Numbered from the stretch's first letter, positions 12,960 to 21,263 are shown. The stretch is DNA of 21,263 bases from a virus (IMGVR_UViG_3300044940_000311:1-21263), one strand, 5' to 3'. Numbers and translations: made by a program. The notes: generated by a model from the sequence alone, not told the origin.

Positions 12960-12984
12960 GCGGCTTGCCCAAAAGGAGTAGCAC

Positions 12985-13428
12985 ATGGCTGGAGAAAAGA
13001 TCGGCTGGGGCACCGAGGTTTACATCTTCAACGACGCCACCCCGCCGGTGAAGATCGAGCTCGAGGGCGTGTTCAACATCACGCTGCCCAATCCGCAGGT
13101 CGAGGATATCGAGGTCACGCATTACAAGAGCCCGAACCGCGAGCGCGAATATATCGGCGGGCTGATCGAGAACGGCGAGATCCAGATCGAGATGAACTAC
13201 ATCGCCGGCAGCGTCACCGATCTCACCATCTCGGCGGCCAAGGCCGCGGGCACGGTGCGCAACATGGAGGTGATTGTCCCCACCTCGGTGGGTGCCTCGA
13301 AAAAGTGGAAATTCACCTTCCCCTGCTATGTCAAGGGCTATGAGCGCGCGATCCCGGTCGATGACCGGCAGACGGCAGTAGCCACGATCAAGGTGGCCGG
13401 CGCGGTGACCGAGGCGCAGGTGCCCTGA
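12985..13428 (+). CDS. major tail tube protein
   Basis: This 147-residue protein is predicted to stack into the tail tube. Seen: GWGTEVYIFNDATPPVKIELEGVFNITLPNPQVEDIEVTHYKSPNREREYIGGLIENGEIQIEMNY, a typical tube-protein opening in which the strand pair VEDIEVTHY and a GLI..GEI.IEMN step recur across families, followed by strands KWKFTFPCYVKGYERAIPVDDRQTAVATIKVAG. ATG 12985 has the strongest ribosome-binding sequence of the tail genes, AAAAGGAG at about 12970-12977, which suits a protein needed in hundreds of copies. The stop and the next start overlap (TGATG). Confidence 0.87.
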   Translation: MAGEKIGWGTEVYIFNDATPPVKIELEGVFNITLPNPQVEDIEVTHYKSPNREREYIGGLIENGEIQIEMNYIAGSVTDLTISAAKAAGTVRNMEVIVPTSVGASKKWKFTFPCYVKGYERAIPVDDRQTAVATIKVAGAVTEAQVP

Positions 13429-13775
13429 TGGCTGACAACGGAACTATCCAGTTTGAGGCGCTGGGGCAGGTGTGGACCCTGCGCTTTGACATCAACGCCT
13501 TTTGCCGGATCGAGGAGGAGCTTGGCATCGAGGATGCCGAAGCGTTTCAGCAGATGCTGGGGCAAAAGCTCTCGTTCCGCAAATTGCGCGCGCTGTTTGC
13601 CTGCGCGCTCGCGCCTGCGGCAACGCTCGAGGAGGCGGGCGAGATCATCACCGCGCTGGGGCTTGAACGCACCACCGAGCTTATCCGCACAGGCATTGAG
13701 GCCGCTTTCCCAAACGCAAAGGGCGCGCCCAGCCCCAAGGGCCCGCCGCCGAGCCCGGCGGCTGGAACTGGCTAG
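13428..13775 (+). CDS. tail assembly chaperone, short form (gpG-like)
   Basis: This 115-residue protein lies between tube and tape measure, the conserved position of tail assembly chaperones. It begins IQFEALGQVWTLRFDINAFCRIEEELG, as in gene-transfer-agent and phage chaperones related to the tail-chaperone superfamily, and then has helices (AFQQMLGQKLSFRKLRALFACAL; LERTTELIRTGIEAAFPNA). The last 19 residues are a Pro/Gly/Ala tail that ends at TAG 13773-13775. That tail overlaps the -1 reading frame, so most copies would stop here and a minority would continue into the next ORF by frameshifting. Starts one base inside the tube stop. Confidence 0.84.
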   Translation: MADNGTIQFEALGQVWTLRFDINAFCRIEEELGIEDAEAFQQMLGQKLSFRKLRALFACALAPAATLEEAGEIITALGLERTTELIRTGIEAAFPNAKGAPSPKGPPPSPAAGTG

Positions 13776-14086
13776 GGCTGCTCACAGAGTGGTGCGCCGG
13801 GGGGCTCGATCCGGAGGCATTCTGGCGGCAGACCCCGCGCACGCTCGATGCGGTGCTCTCGGGCCTGGCTGAGGCGCGCTTGCGCCAATACGAAATCGCG
13901 ATGTTTGCCGCCTGGCGCACGGCGGCTTTCATGCGCGCGGGGAAAATCCCGCGCCGCCTGCCCAGCATCCGCCAGCCACAGCGGCGCGCCAGCCCCGACA
14001 ATCCGCAATCACCTGAGGAGGTGCTGGCGGTGATGCGCCAGCTGGTGGCGATGACCAACCCCGCTGCCAACCGGAGTGAGAGATGA
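13700..14086 (+). CDS. -1 frame extension of the tail assembly chaperone (gpGT-like)
   Basis: In the -1 frame relative to 13428-13775 the sequence is open from 13700 to TGA 14084-14086. There is no ATG before 13853, yet the strong sequence begins earlier: WNWLGLLTEWCAGGLDPEAFWRQTPRTLDAVLSGLAEARL, which resembles the C-terminal part of tail chaperones (W..L...G L.P.EFW..TP.E). It therefore needs to be made as a fusion. With slippage at 13709-13715 the long product has about 219 residues. The stop overlaps the tape measure start (ATGA). The alternative, an independent gene starting at ATG 13853, would lose the conserved front half. Confidence 0.75.
   Translation, partial: GRFPKRKGRAQPQGPAAEPGGWNWLGLLTEWCAGGLDPEAFWRQTPRTLDAVLSGLAEARLRQYEIAMFAAWRTAAFMRAGKIPRRLPSIRQPQRRASPDNPQSPEEVLAVMRQLVAMTNPAANRSER
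13709..13762 (+). other. candidate -1 ribosomal frameshift site
   Basis: Within the overlap of the two chaperone frames there are two X-XXY-YYZ heptamers in the correct register: C-CCA-AAC at 13709-13715 and A-AAG-GGC at 13718-13724. Downstream, GCCC-CAA-GGGC (13732-13742) begins seven bases after the second heptamer, and a perfect 6-bp stem GCCGCC/GGCGGC (13745-13750 and 13757-13762, loop GAGCCC) follows. Slippery heptamer plus stem is the standard -1 signal in tail chaperone genes, as for lambda G/T. Which heptamer is used cannot be decided from sequence. Confidence 0.65.
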
Positions 14087-16467
14087 GCCAAAGCGTCATC
14101 GGCGCGCTGCGCGTCACGCTCGGGATCGACACCGCCGCCTTCGAGGACGGGCTGAAGGCAGCGCAGAAGCAGGTCGCGGCGGCGGGCACGCGCCTGCAGC
14201 AGGCGGGCGAGAGCATGGCCTCGGTGGGCAAGACGCTTTCGGTTGCCGTCACCGCGCCGCTGGTGGCCTTCGGGGTCTCGGCGGTCAAGGCGGCCAACGA
14301 AAGCGCGGACGCGCTGGCGCAGGTCAATGCCGCACTGGCAAGCATGGGGCCGGTGGCCGGGCGCAGCAGCGAGCAGCTCCAGCAGGCCGCGGCCGAGCTC
14401 CAGCGCCTCTCCACCTTCGATGATGACGACATCCTGCGCAACGTCACCGCCAATCTGCTCACCTTCGGCAATATCAGCGGCGAGGTGTTTGACCGCGCGC
14501 AGCTTGCGATCGTGAACTTTGCCACCCGCTCGAAAAGGGACCTGCAGTCGGCAACCCTGATTGTCGCCAAGGCGCTCAATGATCCGGTCAAGGGGCTGAC
14601 GGCTCTCGGGAAAGCGGGCGTCAAGTTGAGCGAAGATCAAACAAGGCTGATCAAGAGCCTGGTCGAGACCGGCGATGTCGCGGGGGCGCAGGCGATCATC
14701 CTGAACGAGCTCGAAACGAAATATCGCGGTGCGGCCAGGGCCGCGCGCGATGCCGCCCCGGGCTCGGACATGATCGATGCCTGGCGCGAGTTTCAGGAAA
14801 CGATCGGCGCGATCATCGCCAAGGCGCTCCCGCCGCTCACCGACATGCTCGCGCGCGTGCTCGGGGCGTTCAATAGCCTGTCGCCGGGCACGCAGGCATT
14901 TGTGGTGGGCATGGGCGCGGTGGCGGCAGCCGTCGGGCCGCTGCTGGTCATCTCAGGCACGCTGGTCTCCTCCGTCGGCTCGTTGGTGACCGCCTTTGCC
15001 CCGGCGATTGCCGCCGCAGGCGGGCTGGGCGGCGCGCTGGCCGCGCTCGGCGGCGCGCTTGCCCCGCTGCTCGCGCCGCTTGCCGCAGTCGCGGCGGCGG
15101 GCGCGCTGATTTACCTCAATTGGGACAAGATCGCCCCGGTGCTCGAGGCGCTCAAGGCCAGGTTTGTTGAGGTGATCGGGCCCAAAATCCAGGCGCTGAT
15201 CGAAACCGTCAAGGCGCGGCTCACCGAGCTCTGGAACGGCCCGCTCGGCGAGGCGATCCGCACGGTGATCGACTGGATCGGCAGGCTCGGCGCGGCCTTC
15301 CTCGAATGGCTCGGCGAGAGGATCATCGCGATTGCCTCGGCCTTCGTCTCGGCAATCGAGGCGGGGTTCAAGATCGTCACCGACGTGCTCAACATCGTGA
15401 TCGGCGTGCTCACCGGCGATTTCGCGCGCGCCTGGCAGGGGCTCAAGAGCCTGGTGGGCGATGTGATCGATGGCATTGTCGGCATCGTCAAAAGCCTGTT
15501 TCCCGAAACCGCCAGGGTGCTCGGCGCTCTTGCCGAGGGCTTTGCCCAGTGGTTTTCCAACCTGGCAGGCCGCATGATCGAATGGGGCCGCGCGATCATC
15601 GACGGGCTGGTCAAGGGGATCGAGGCCGCGCGCGAAGCGGTGTGGAACGCGCTGCGCGAGGTGGTGCTGCGCGGGGTCGAAAACGTCCGCAAACTGCTCG
15701 GCATTGCCTCGCCCTCGCGGCTCTTCATGACCTTTGGCGCGGCGGTTTCCGAGGGGCTCGCGCTGGGCATCACCGGCGGCCTGCCCAAGGTTGAGGCGGC
15801 GATGGACCGGCTGGGCCAAAGCGTTGCCAAGGGGCTGGCCGAGCTTCCCGCCGGGCGGGGCATCGCGCTCGATTTTTCCCCGACGATCGGCGAGGGGATC
15901 GAGGCCGCGAGCGATGATCTGCGCAGCACCTTCAGCCAGACCTTTGCCGATGGCATCCGCGCCGCGCTCAAGGGCGATCTCAAGGGTTTCCTGCAGCGCC
16001 TGTTCGACAGCATCCTCGACAATGCGGTGCGCAATGCCGCCGATGCGCTGGCGCAGGTTGTGAGCGGGCTGCTGGGCAATCTGGGCCGCGGCGGTGGGCT
16101 CGCAGGTGTTTTTGCCCAGGTCTTCTCCGGCCTGTTTGGCCGCGCCCCGGGTTTTGCCCTGGGGGGCTCGTTCACCGTTGGCGGCCGGCCGGGGCGCGAT
16201 GCCAACCTCATCGCCTTCCGCGCAACGCGCGGCGAGCACGTGCGCATTTCGCGCAGCGAGGCCGAGGGCGCAAACATCATTGCCCCAGCCAGCGCACCGG
16301 TTGTCAACATCACCCAGAATATCGATGCCACCGGCGCAGATCCGGCGGCCATTGCCCGGCTCAACAGCAAGCTTGAGCAGATGAATGCGCAGCTGCCGGC
16401 GCTGATCGTGCGCACGGTGCAGGATGCGAGCAACCGGCGGATCATCACTCTGGGGGCGCGCGGATGA
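14083..16467 (+). CDS. tail tape measure protein
   Basis: This 794-residue protein sets tail length and is ejected with the DNA. The N-terminal part (residues 1-75: LRVTLGIDTAAFEDGLKAAQKQVAAAGTRLQQAGESMASVGKTLS) is the standard tape measure opening, followed by long helical stretches. A strongly hydrophobic Ala/Gly/Leu region at about 273-345 could span the inner membrane several times during DNA entry. LGIASPSRLFMTFGAAVSEGLALGI is near 543-567. The C-terminus has FALGGSFTVGGRPGRDANLIAFRATRGEHVRIS (about 688-720), as in lambda H-type proteins. At about 0.15 nm per residue this would give a tail near 120 nm, a rule-of-thumb estimate. The length is short to moderate for the family. Confidence 0.95.
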   Translation: MSQSVIGALRVTLGIDTAAFEDGLKAAQKQVAAAGTRLQQAGESMASVGKTLSVAVTAPLVAFGVSAVKAANESADALAQVNAALASMGPVAGRSSEQLQQAAAELQRLSTFDDDDILRNVTANLLTFGNISGEVFDRAQLAIVNFATRSKRDLQSATLIVAKALNDPVKGLTALGKAGVKLSEDQTRLIKSLVETGDVAGAQAIILNELETKYRGAARAARDAAPGSDMIDAWREFQETIGAIIAKALPPLTDMLARVLGAFNSLSPGTQAFVVGMGAVAAAVGPLLVISGTLVSSVGSLVTAFAPAIAAAGGLGGALAALGGALAPLLAPLAAVAAAGALIYLNWDKIAPVLEALKARFVEVIGPKIQALIETVKARLTELWNGPLGEAIRTVIDWIGRLGAAFLEWLGERIIAIASAFVSAIEAGFKIVTDVLNIVIGVLTGDFARAWQGLKSLVGDVIDGIVGIVKSLFPETARVLGALAEGFAQWFSNLAGRMIEWGRAIIDGLVKGIEAAREAVWNALREVVLRGVENVRKLLGIASPSRLFMTFGAAVSEGLALGITGGLPKVEAAMDRLGQSVAKGLAELPAGRGIALDFSPTIGEGIEAASDDLRSTFSQTFADGIRAALKGDLKGFLQRLFDSILDNAVRNAADALAQVVSGLLGNLGRGGGLAGVFAQVFSGLFGRAPGFALGGSFTVGGRPGRDANLIAFRATRGEHVRISRSEAEGANIIAPASAPVVNITQNIDATGADPAAIARLNSKLEQMNAQLPALIVRTVQDASNRRIITLGARG

Positions 16468-17162
16468 TCCTTACCCTGCCGCAAACCACCGTCGGCTATC
16501 CGGCGATCATTTTCGAGCCCGAGCGCGTCGATTTTGCCGCGCCCGAGGCAAGCGGGCGCCAGGGCGGCGTGCAGGCCGGCTGGCCGCTGTGGACCGCGCG
16601 TTTCGAGATGGACCGCAACACGCCCGAGGATGCTGCGCTGCTGCGCGCTTTCTTTGCGCGGCTGCGCGGGCGTATCCGCCGCTTCTATTGCTGGGATCTC
16701 TCGCGCCCCTTCCCACTCGCCTACCCGAACGGCTTTGCTGGGCTCACCCGCGCGGGCAGCAGCACCGCGTTTGACGGCAGCGCCACGAGCTGGTCCCAGG
16801 CAATCAACAGCCAGGGTGATGCGCTGATCACACTCAATGGCTTGCCCGCGAATTTCAAGATCGCGGTTGGCGATTACATCGGCTTCAAATGGAATGCCGC
16901 CGGCGCCCCGGCGGGCAGTTTCGAGCGCCGCACGCTGGCGCGCGCGGTGCTGCCGGCTACGGCCACGGCGGCCGGGCAGGCGCAGGTGATAGTTGAGCCG
17001 CCGGTAAACACCGCCCTGGTTCCGGCCGCGGCCATCGCTCATCTGGATAACCCGCGCTGCGTGATGCAGCTTGTCCCTGAGGAAAGCAAGCTCGGGGTGA
17101 TCGGCACCGGGGCCTGGATGAGCGGCGGCAGCCTGGTTGCCATTCAGGATTTGAGGCCATGA
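16464..17162 (+). CDS. distal/minor tail protein
   Basis: This 232-residue protein follows the tape measure with an ATGA overlap, the position of the distal tail protein that forms the tail-tip ring. Seen: an N-terminal beta region (PERVDFAAPEASGRQGGVQAGWPLWTARFEMDRN), a helix (TPEDAALLRAFFARLRGRIRRFYCWDL), then a beta-rich middle with a Gly/Ala/Ser-rich part and a C-terminal YxG-poor strand region. It fits Dit-type or minor tail proteins in outline, but no named domain is certain. It is not a clear DUF2460 member, although that family holds the same slot in gene transfer agents. The stop overlaps the next start. Confidence 0.75.
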   Translation: MILTLPQTTVGYPAIIFEPERVDFAAPEASGRQGGVQAGWPLWTARFEMDRNTPEDAALLRAFFARLRGRIRRFYCWDLSRPFPLAYPNGFAGLTRAGSSTAFDGSATSWSQAINSQGDALITLNGLPANFKIAVGDYIGFKWNAAGAPAGSFERRTLARAVLPATATAAGQAQVIVEPPVNTALVPAAAIAHLDNPRCVMQLVPEESKLGVIGTGAWMSGGSLVAIQDLRP

Positions 17163-17800
17163 AAAACCTGGCTCCGGCAGCGCTTGAAGCGCTTGAAAAA
17201 GGTGCCGCAATTGTCAGCGGCGCGGTCGAGATCGCCTGCAATCCGGTGGTGCGCGTGTGGGGCGGCTGGCAGCCGATCACGTTTGACGGGCGCACCTTTG
17301 ATCCGGTTGGCGATCGCGGGCTGGTCCAGGTGAGCGGCGGCGCGCTCGGCGATGCAGCGCAGAGCATCACCCTCACCCTCTCCGGGATCGATCCCGAAAC
17401 GCTCGCGCTGCTCGAGGCCGAAAGCCTGGCCGGGGCTCCGGCGGTGCTCTGGCGGCTGATTTTTGACCAGAGCGGCAACACCCTGCTTGATTACCACGTC
17501 TGGGCGCGCGGACGGCTCGACACGATCACGCGCGAGGAGGAGATCGGCGGCACCGCCGCGATCATCGCCCAGCTCGAAACCGCAGCCAAGGGGCTGGGGC
17601 GGCGCGGGGCGCGGATGCGCTCGGATGCCGATCAGCGGCTGATCGACCCCAATGACGGGTTTTTCAAGCACGTCTCGTTTGCCGCCGAAAAGACGCTCTA
17701 CTGGGGCGGGCGGCGCCCCGCGCGCGCGGGCTCGGCGCTGCCCGATGCGGGCAGCGGGTTTCTTGGCGGGATCGGCTGGCCTGACGAGGTGGCACGATGA
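17159..17800 (+). CDS. minor tail protein, hub-associated
   Basis: This 213-residue protein overlaps the genes on both sides by 4 bases. It has a first half of strands (VVRVWGGWQPITFDGRTFDPVGDRGLVQVSG; SITLTLSGIDPETLALLEAESLAGAPAVLWRLIFD) and a C-terminal DQRLIDPNDGFFKHVSFAAEKTLYWGG, a motif (D...DPNDGFF..V......YWG) frequent in phage tail proteins upstream of the NlpC/P60-like gene. It is in the place of DUF2163 or lambda L-type proteins. The role in the tail-tip complex is inferred from order; there are no cysteines arranged as in the Fe-S cluster of lambda gpL. Confidence 0.75.
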   Translation: MKNLAPAALEALEKGAAIVSGAVEIACNPVVRVWGGWQPITFDGRTFDPVGDRGLVQVSGGALGDAAQSITLTLSGIDPETLALLEAESLAGAPAVLWRLIFDQSGNTLLDYHVWARGRLDTITREEEIGGTAAIIAQLETAAKGLGRRGARMRSDADQRLIDPNDGFFKHVSFAAEKTLYWGGRRPARAGSALPDAGSGFLGGIGWPDEVAR

Positions 17801-18213
17801 ACCGCGATTTTGCCGCGCTGGTGGCGGCAATCGAAGCCCGCTCCCAGCGCCCCTTCGGCTGGCGGCGCGGGCGCGACTGCGTGAGCTTTGCCGCCGCCTG
17901 CATCAAGGCGATGACGGGGCGCAATGTGCTTTCCGACATTCCGCGCTGGCGCAGCCGGCGCGAGGCGCTCGCCATTGCCGAGGAGCTCGGCGGGCTTGAG
18001 GCGGCGCTTGACGCGCGGCTTGCGCGCATTCCACCCGCGCTCGCCCAGCGCGGCGACATTGCCGGCCTGCCCGATGCGATTTTCGGCGTGCGGCTGATGG
18101 TGATCGAGGGCGAAACGCTCGTCGGCCCAGGCGCTCGCGGCGCCGAGCGCTTGCCGCGCAGCGCGATGGTGATCGCCTGGTCTGCCACGCCGCCGGAGCC
18201 GGGCGATGAGTAA
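17797..18213 (+). CDS. NlpC/P60-like tail protein (DUF6950-type)
   Basis: This 138-residue protein has the front part of a cysteine-peptidase fold: RPFGWRRGRDCVSFAAACIKAMTGRNV, in which C28 of GRDC would be the catalytic cysteine. RGDIAGLPDAIFGVRLMVIEG follows in the middle, a usual GD-containing strand, and the end is SAMVIAW. DUF6950 proteins have this plan and sit before the tail-tip gene. They may cut peptidoglycan during DNA injection. A catalytic histidine is not evident after the GD segment, where NlpC/P60 enzymes have one, so it may be structural and not an active peptidase. The start overlaps the previous stop (ATGA); the stop overlaps the next ATG. Confidence 0.78.
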   Translation: MNRDFAALVAAIEARSQRPFGWRRGRDCVSFAAACIKAMTGRNVLSDIPRWRSRREALAIAEELGGLEAALDARLARIPPALAQRGDIAGLPDAIFGVRLMVIEGETLVGPGARGAERLPRSAMVIAWSATPPEPGDE

Positions 18214-21200
18214 GGTCGTCAAGATCATCGCCGGGGCGGCGCTGGTGGTGGCCGGCGCGATCACCGGCAATTTCCAGCTGATTGTCGCCGGGGCCTCGCT
18301 GGTCGGCGGGAAGCTGTTCCAGCCCGCGCAGCCGAAGAACCGCGCTGCATCCGCCGCGCAGCTGCAGCTGGGCGAACAGCCGCGCCAGGCAATTTTCGGG
18401 CGCGCGGCAACCAGTGGATCGCTGGTTGATGCCTTCAACTACGGCGGGAAATACGGCACCGATTGGGAGGTGCTGGTGATCGCGCTCGCCGATCACCGCT
18501 GCGACGCGCTCGAGGGGTTTTACGTTGACGACACCTACGTCGCCTTCAGCGGCGACGGGTATGTCCCTGGCTACAACAACCAGCTTCAGGTATTCTGGCG
18601 GCCCGGCACTTGGAACCAGACTGTCCCTGCCATCCTCACCAGCTACGGCCCCGGCTGGACCGCCAATGACCGCGGGCGCGGCGTGGCCTACGTCGTTGTT
18701 GCCTACAAGGCCGATGCTGCCGATGCCAAGAACCCTGTCTGGCCGAGCGGGCGGCCGCGTTTTCGCTGGGTGGTGCGGGGCTTGCGCTGCTATCAGCCGC
18801 GCAAGGACAGCACCGTTGGCGGCAGCGGGCCGCACCGCTGGAATGATCCGTCCACCTGGGAGTGGACCGAAAACCCCATCGATATTGCCTATAACTGGCG
18901 CCGCGGCATCTACGCAGGCGATCAGGTCGATCAGCCGGGGATGCTGCTGATTGGCCGCGGGCTCTCGCAAATCGAGACCCCACCCGCGAGCACCTTTGCC
19001 AGCGCCAATCTGTGCGACGAGCTGGTGGCTGGCAGCCCGCGCTACCGCATCGGCGGGGTGGTGGCCTCAACCGAAAGTTTCATCGAGGTCGAAAGCGACA
19101 TCGCCGCCGCCTGCGCCGGGGTAATTACCCAGCGCCAGGGCGCCGTGGAAATAGAGCCGGGGGCAGCCAAGGCCCCGATTGCGCATTTCACCGATGCCGA
19201 TCTGATCGTCGGCAGCAAGGTCAGCTGGAACGAGCGCATTCTCGGCGAGCAGGACAGCGGCTGGGTCAACACCGTGGTGGCGCGCTATGTCGAACCGGCG
19301 CAGCGCTGGGCCCAGCACAGCGCGCCGGTGCTGCGCAATCTGGCCGATATTGCCGCCGATGGCGCCCCGCGCGAGCAGACGCTCCAGCTCGATCTGGTCA
19401 CCAGCGGCGCGCAGGCGCAGCGCGTGGGCGAGGTGGTGCGCCGGCTGGGGCGGCTGTGGGGCCGCGCGCAGGTGACACTGCCGCCGCGCTTTGCCTTCAT
19501 CGAAGAGGGTGACTGGATCACCTGGCAGAGCGATCGCTATTTCGGCGGGGCAACGCGGACCTTCCGGGTCGAGGCCTGGGGATCGGATGCCGCCTGGCAT
19601 CACCAGCTTACCCTGCGCCAGATTTCGGCGAGCGTGTTTTCTGACACCGCCCCGCTTGATGATGGATCGGTGGCGAGCACGAAGGCGCCGCCACCGGTTG
19701 TCGCTGCCCCAGGGCCTTCTGCCTGGAGCGTTGCCGCCGTGCTGCTGGGCAGCGGGCCAGTCCAAGTGCCCAATCTACGCGTGAGCGGGGCTGCCGATGA
19801 TCCGGCGGCAAGGTTCATCGTGTTTGAATATGTCCAGCAGGTCGACGCGCCGACGCCGACTACAAACTGGACGTTTGCCGCCAGTTCGCCTCCCGACACG
19901 ACGTTGCTCGATATCGCGGTGCCCGAGGGCGGCACCTTCTGGGTCGCGGTGTCCTACGTGGTTGATGGCATCCTGGGCGAGCGCCGGGTGCTGGGGCCAG
20001 TATCGACCAGCTCGCTTGCGTTTAGCGATGGCAGCCCGGTAGCTCCAACCGCCCCCGCCAACGCCAACCTTGTGCCCTTCTCGCGGATGGAGGGGGATCG
20101 CGGATGGGGGGTGAACTACAATCCCTCCAATCTTGCCGCGACCACCACTTACGGAACAGAGGGCGGCCGGCGCTTTTTCCGTGCCAGCGTGACGGCGACC
20201 GCAGCCAATCAGGATTTCTCGATTGGTGCGGCATCGACCAGCACCCAGCAATTCCCGCTGGTGCCGGGCAGCCGGGTTTCCGTGCAGGCGCGCGCCGAGA
20301 CGACCGGCGTTGCCGTCGGGCCGTGGCGTCTGGCGCTGTGGGGCTTCACCGCCGCCGGAACGCAGTCCGAGATCGCTTCCGTCTCCGGCTCCGGCCTGCG
20401 CGCGTTGACCGCCGCGCCGCTGCAAATGTTTGTGGATGTCCCCTCGAATATCGTTGGTGGGCGGCTCGAGTTCTATTGCCGCACGACCGGCGCGGGCAGC
20501 TTCACGGTGGCGCTGGCCGAGCCGATGGTGGCCTATGCGGCGGCGGGGCAGACGGTGCACTCACCGTTCACGCCGGGGCCGAATGCCAGCGATGGGGCCG
20601 ATCCGAACAATCTCATCACGATTGACGGCGACGGCCTGCTCCAGGGGATCGGCTCGGGCGCGGGCACCCCGGTCAACAACATCAACGTGGTGCTCACCGG
20701 GACACTCGCGGCGCGGCCTGCATCGGGGCAGTTTGTCGGGCAGACCTACGTCGCAACGGATACCGGACAGTTTTTCCGCTGGAATGGCACGGCCTGGAAT
20801 GTCGCATCGGACGTGACCGGGCTGCACACCGCCGCGTTCATCGCCAACCAGGGCCCAGCGGCGACCGATCCCCGCGGTCTGGGCCCGCTCTACAACAGCA
20901 CTGCCAACATCGTTTACGACGGCGGGTTGACGCTGCGCGGGCACAACTGGGCGTTTGACGCGGGTTGGAGTGTTATCACTGGGCAATATGCAGAGGGGAA
21001 TTACGGTTTCTGCTCGCAGGGCGGGACGAAATTGGTCCACTCGCCGAAGTTTCCTGTCGTTGCCGGTGGATCATATTACCTGTCAGTGGACCTGTTCGCT
21101 GGAGGTGTGACGGCAGGCAGTCTGAACGCCGATATTGTCTGGCTGGACGCATCCGATCAGGTCATTAATGCGTCGACGCGCCTCACCCCCGTCAACGGGA

Positions 21201-21263
21201 CGGGCTGGCAGCGCTACAACAGCGGGGCGCTGGTGGCACCAGCGGGTGCGGCGTCTGGCAGAG
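18206..21263 (+). CDS. tail-tip / host-recognition protein, lambda J-like (3' end cut off)
   Basis: The frame is open from ATG 18206 to the window end, over 1,019 codons. It begins with a hydrophobic segment (IIAGAALVVAGAITGNFQLIVAGASLVGG). A hub region follows, with GEQPRQAIFGRAATSGSLVDAF near 55-76, LQLDLVTSGAQAQRVGEVVRRL at about 392-413 and EEGDWITWQ near 433-441. A fibronectin-like stretch covers about 495-605. Then come a beta-sandwich-like domain (NLVPFSRMEGDRGW onward, about 618-790), the tail-fibre module GTLAARPASGQFVGQTYVATDTGQFFRWNGTAW (about 831-863), and a second beta-sandwich-like domain from about 913 (NWAFDAGWSVITG) up to the edge. These C-terminal parts probably bind the cell-surface receptor. 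The last 250 bases are visibly less GC-rich. Start overlaps the previous stop. Confidence 0.86.
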   Translation, partial: MSKVVKIIAGAALVVAGAITGNFQLIVAGASLVGGKLFQPAQPKNRAASAAQLQLGEQPRQAIFGRAATSGSLVDAFNYGGKYGTDWEVLVIALADHRCDALEGFYVDDTYVAFSGDGYVPGYNNQLQVFWRPGTWNQTVPAILTSYGPGWTANDRGRGVAYVVVAYKADAADAKNPVWPSGRPRFRWVVRGLRCYQPRKDSTVGGSGPHRWNDPSTWEWTENPIDIAYNWRRGIYAGDQVDQPGMLLIGRGLSQIETPPASTFASANLCDELVAGSPRYRIGGVVASTESFIEVESDIAAACAGVITQRQGAVEIEPGAAKAPIAHFTDADLIVGSKVSWNERILGEQDSGWVNTVVARYVEPAQRWAQHSAPVLRNLADIAADGAPREQTLQLDLVTSGAQAQRVGEVVRRLGRLWGRAQVTLPPRFAFIEEGDWITWQSDRYFGGATRTFRVEAWGSDAAWHHQLTLRQISASVFSDTAPLDDGSVASTKAPPPVVAAPGPSAWSVAAVLLGSGPVQVPNLRVSGAADDPAARFIVFEYVQQVDAPTPTTNWTFAASSPPDTTLLDIAVPEGGTFWVAVSYVVDGILGERRVLGPVSTSSLAFSDGSPVAPTAPANANLVPFSRMEGDRGWGVNYNPSNLAATTTYGTEGGRRFFRASVTATAANQDFSIGAASTSTQQFPLVPGSRVSVQARAETTGVAVGPWRLALWGFTAAGTQSEIASVSGSGLRALTAAPLQMFVDVPSNIVGGRLEFYCRTTGAGSFTVALAEPMVAYAAAGQTVHSPFTPGPNASDGADPNNLITIDGDGLLQGIGSGAGTPVNNINVVLTGTLAARPASGQFVGQTYVATDTGQFFRWNGTAWNVASDVTGLHTAAFIANQGPAATDPRGLGPLYNSTANIVYDGGLTLRGHNWAFDAGWSVITGQYAEGNYGFCSQGGTKLVHSPKFPVVAGGSYYLSVDLFAGGVTAGSLNADIVWLDASDQVINASTRLTPVNGTGWQRYNSGALVAPAGAASGR

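Noticed and set aside
17797-18213. Confident assignment as an active peptidoglycan hydrolase
   Set aside because: A suitable cysteine is present, but no catalytic histidine is evident after the GD segment, so activity is not claimed.
1-21263. tRNA or rRNA genes
   Set aside because: No cloverleaf with a GTTCRA-type arm or rRNA-like stretch was noticed while reading; a tRNA search program would be needed to exclude small ones fully.

Overview
The window is a contiguous stretch of a temperate-type siphovirus genome, either a prophage or a free phage. All 24 convincing genes are on the + strand. By eye the sequence is about two-thirds G+C. The tail genes resemble those of alphaproteobacterial phages and gene transfer agents, so the host is probably an alphaproteobacterium, perhaps of the Sphingomonadales. 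The taxonomic guess rests on recalled family resemblance, not on a search. No integrase, repressor, lysis gene, tRNA or host gene is visible. The left edge cuts a small unknown gene, and the right edge cuts the large tail-tip gene.

Left arm (1-2029), replication and recombination: a RusA-type Holliday junction resolvase, a small membrane-like or leader ORF, a winged-helix replication initiator like lambda O, and a small basic protein, all in overlapping ATGA-type order. The initiator gene carries what looks like the replication origin inside its coding sequence. It has four C-tract/GGTCA iterons at 21-23 bp spacing, then a 22-bp AT-rich segment, then a 9-bp hairpin. One iteron is read in a different frame from its identical partner, so the repeat appears to be kept for its DNA sequence.

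Middle (2030-4436): a beta-class DNA methyltransferase with lower G+C, bracketed by imperfect direct repeats as if it were an inserted cargo gene (moron). It is followed by an unknown gene in the late-regulator position, an HNH endonuclease, and a 272-bp gap with phased AAATTT tracts that is a candidate cos or terminase-binding region.

Right arm (4437-21263), morphogenesis: the order is TerS, TerL, portal, S49 protease, HK97-fold capsid, small protein, connector, unknown neck protein, head closure, small protein, HK97 gp10-like, DUF3168-like tail terminator, tail tube, tail assembly chaperones, tape measure, two distal tail proteins, an NlpC/P60-like protein and the tail-tip protein. Most starts overlap the preceding stop by 1-4 nt, which suggests one translationally coupled late operon. 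The chaperone pair has in-frame slippery heptamers and a -1 ORF with no good start of its own, which is the expected layout for programmed frameshifting between tail tube and tape measure. Hairpins after the capsid gene could separate capsid expression from downstream genes.
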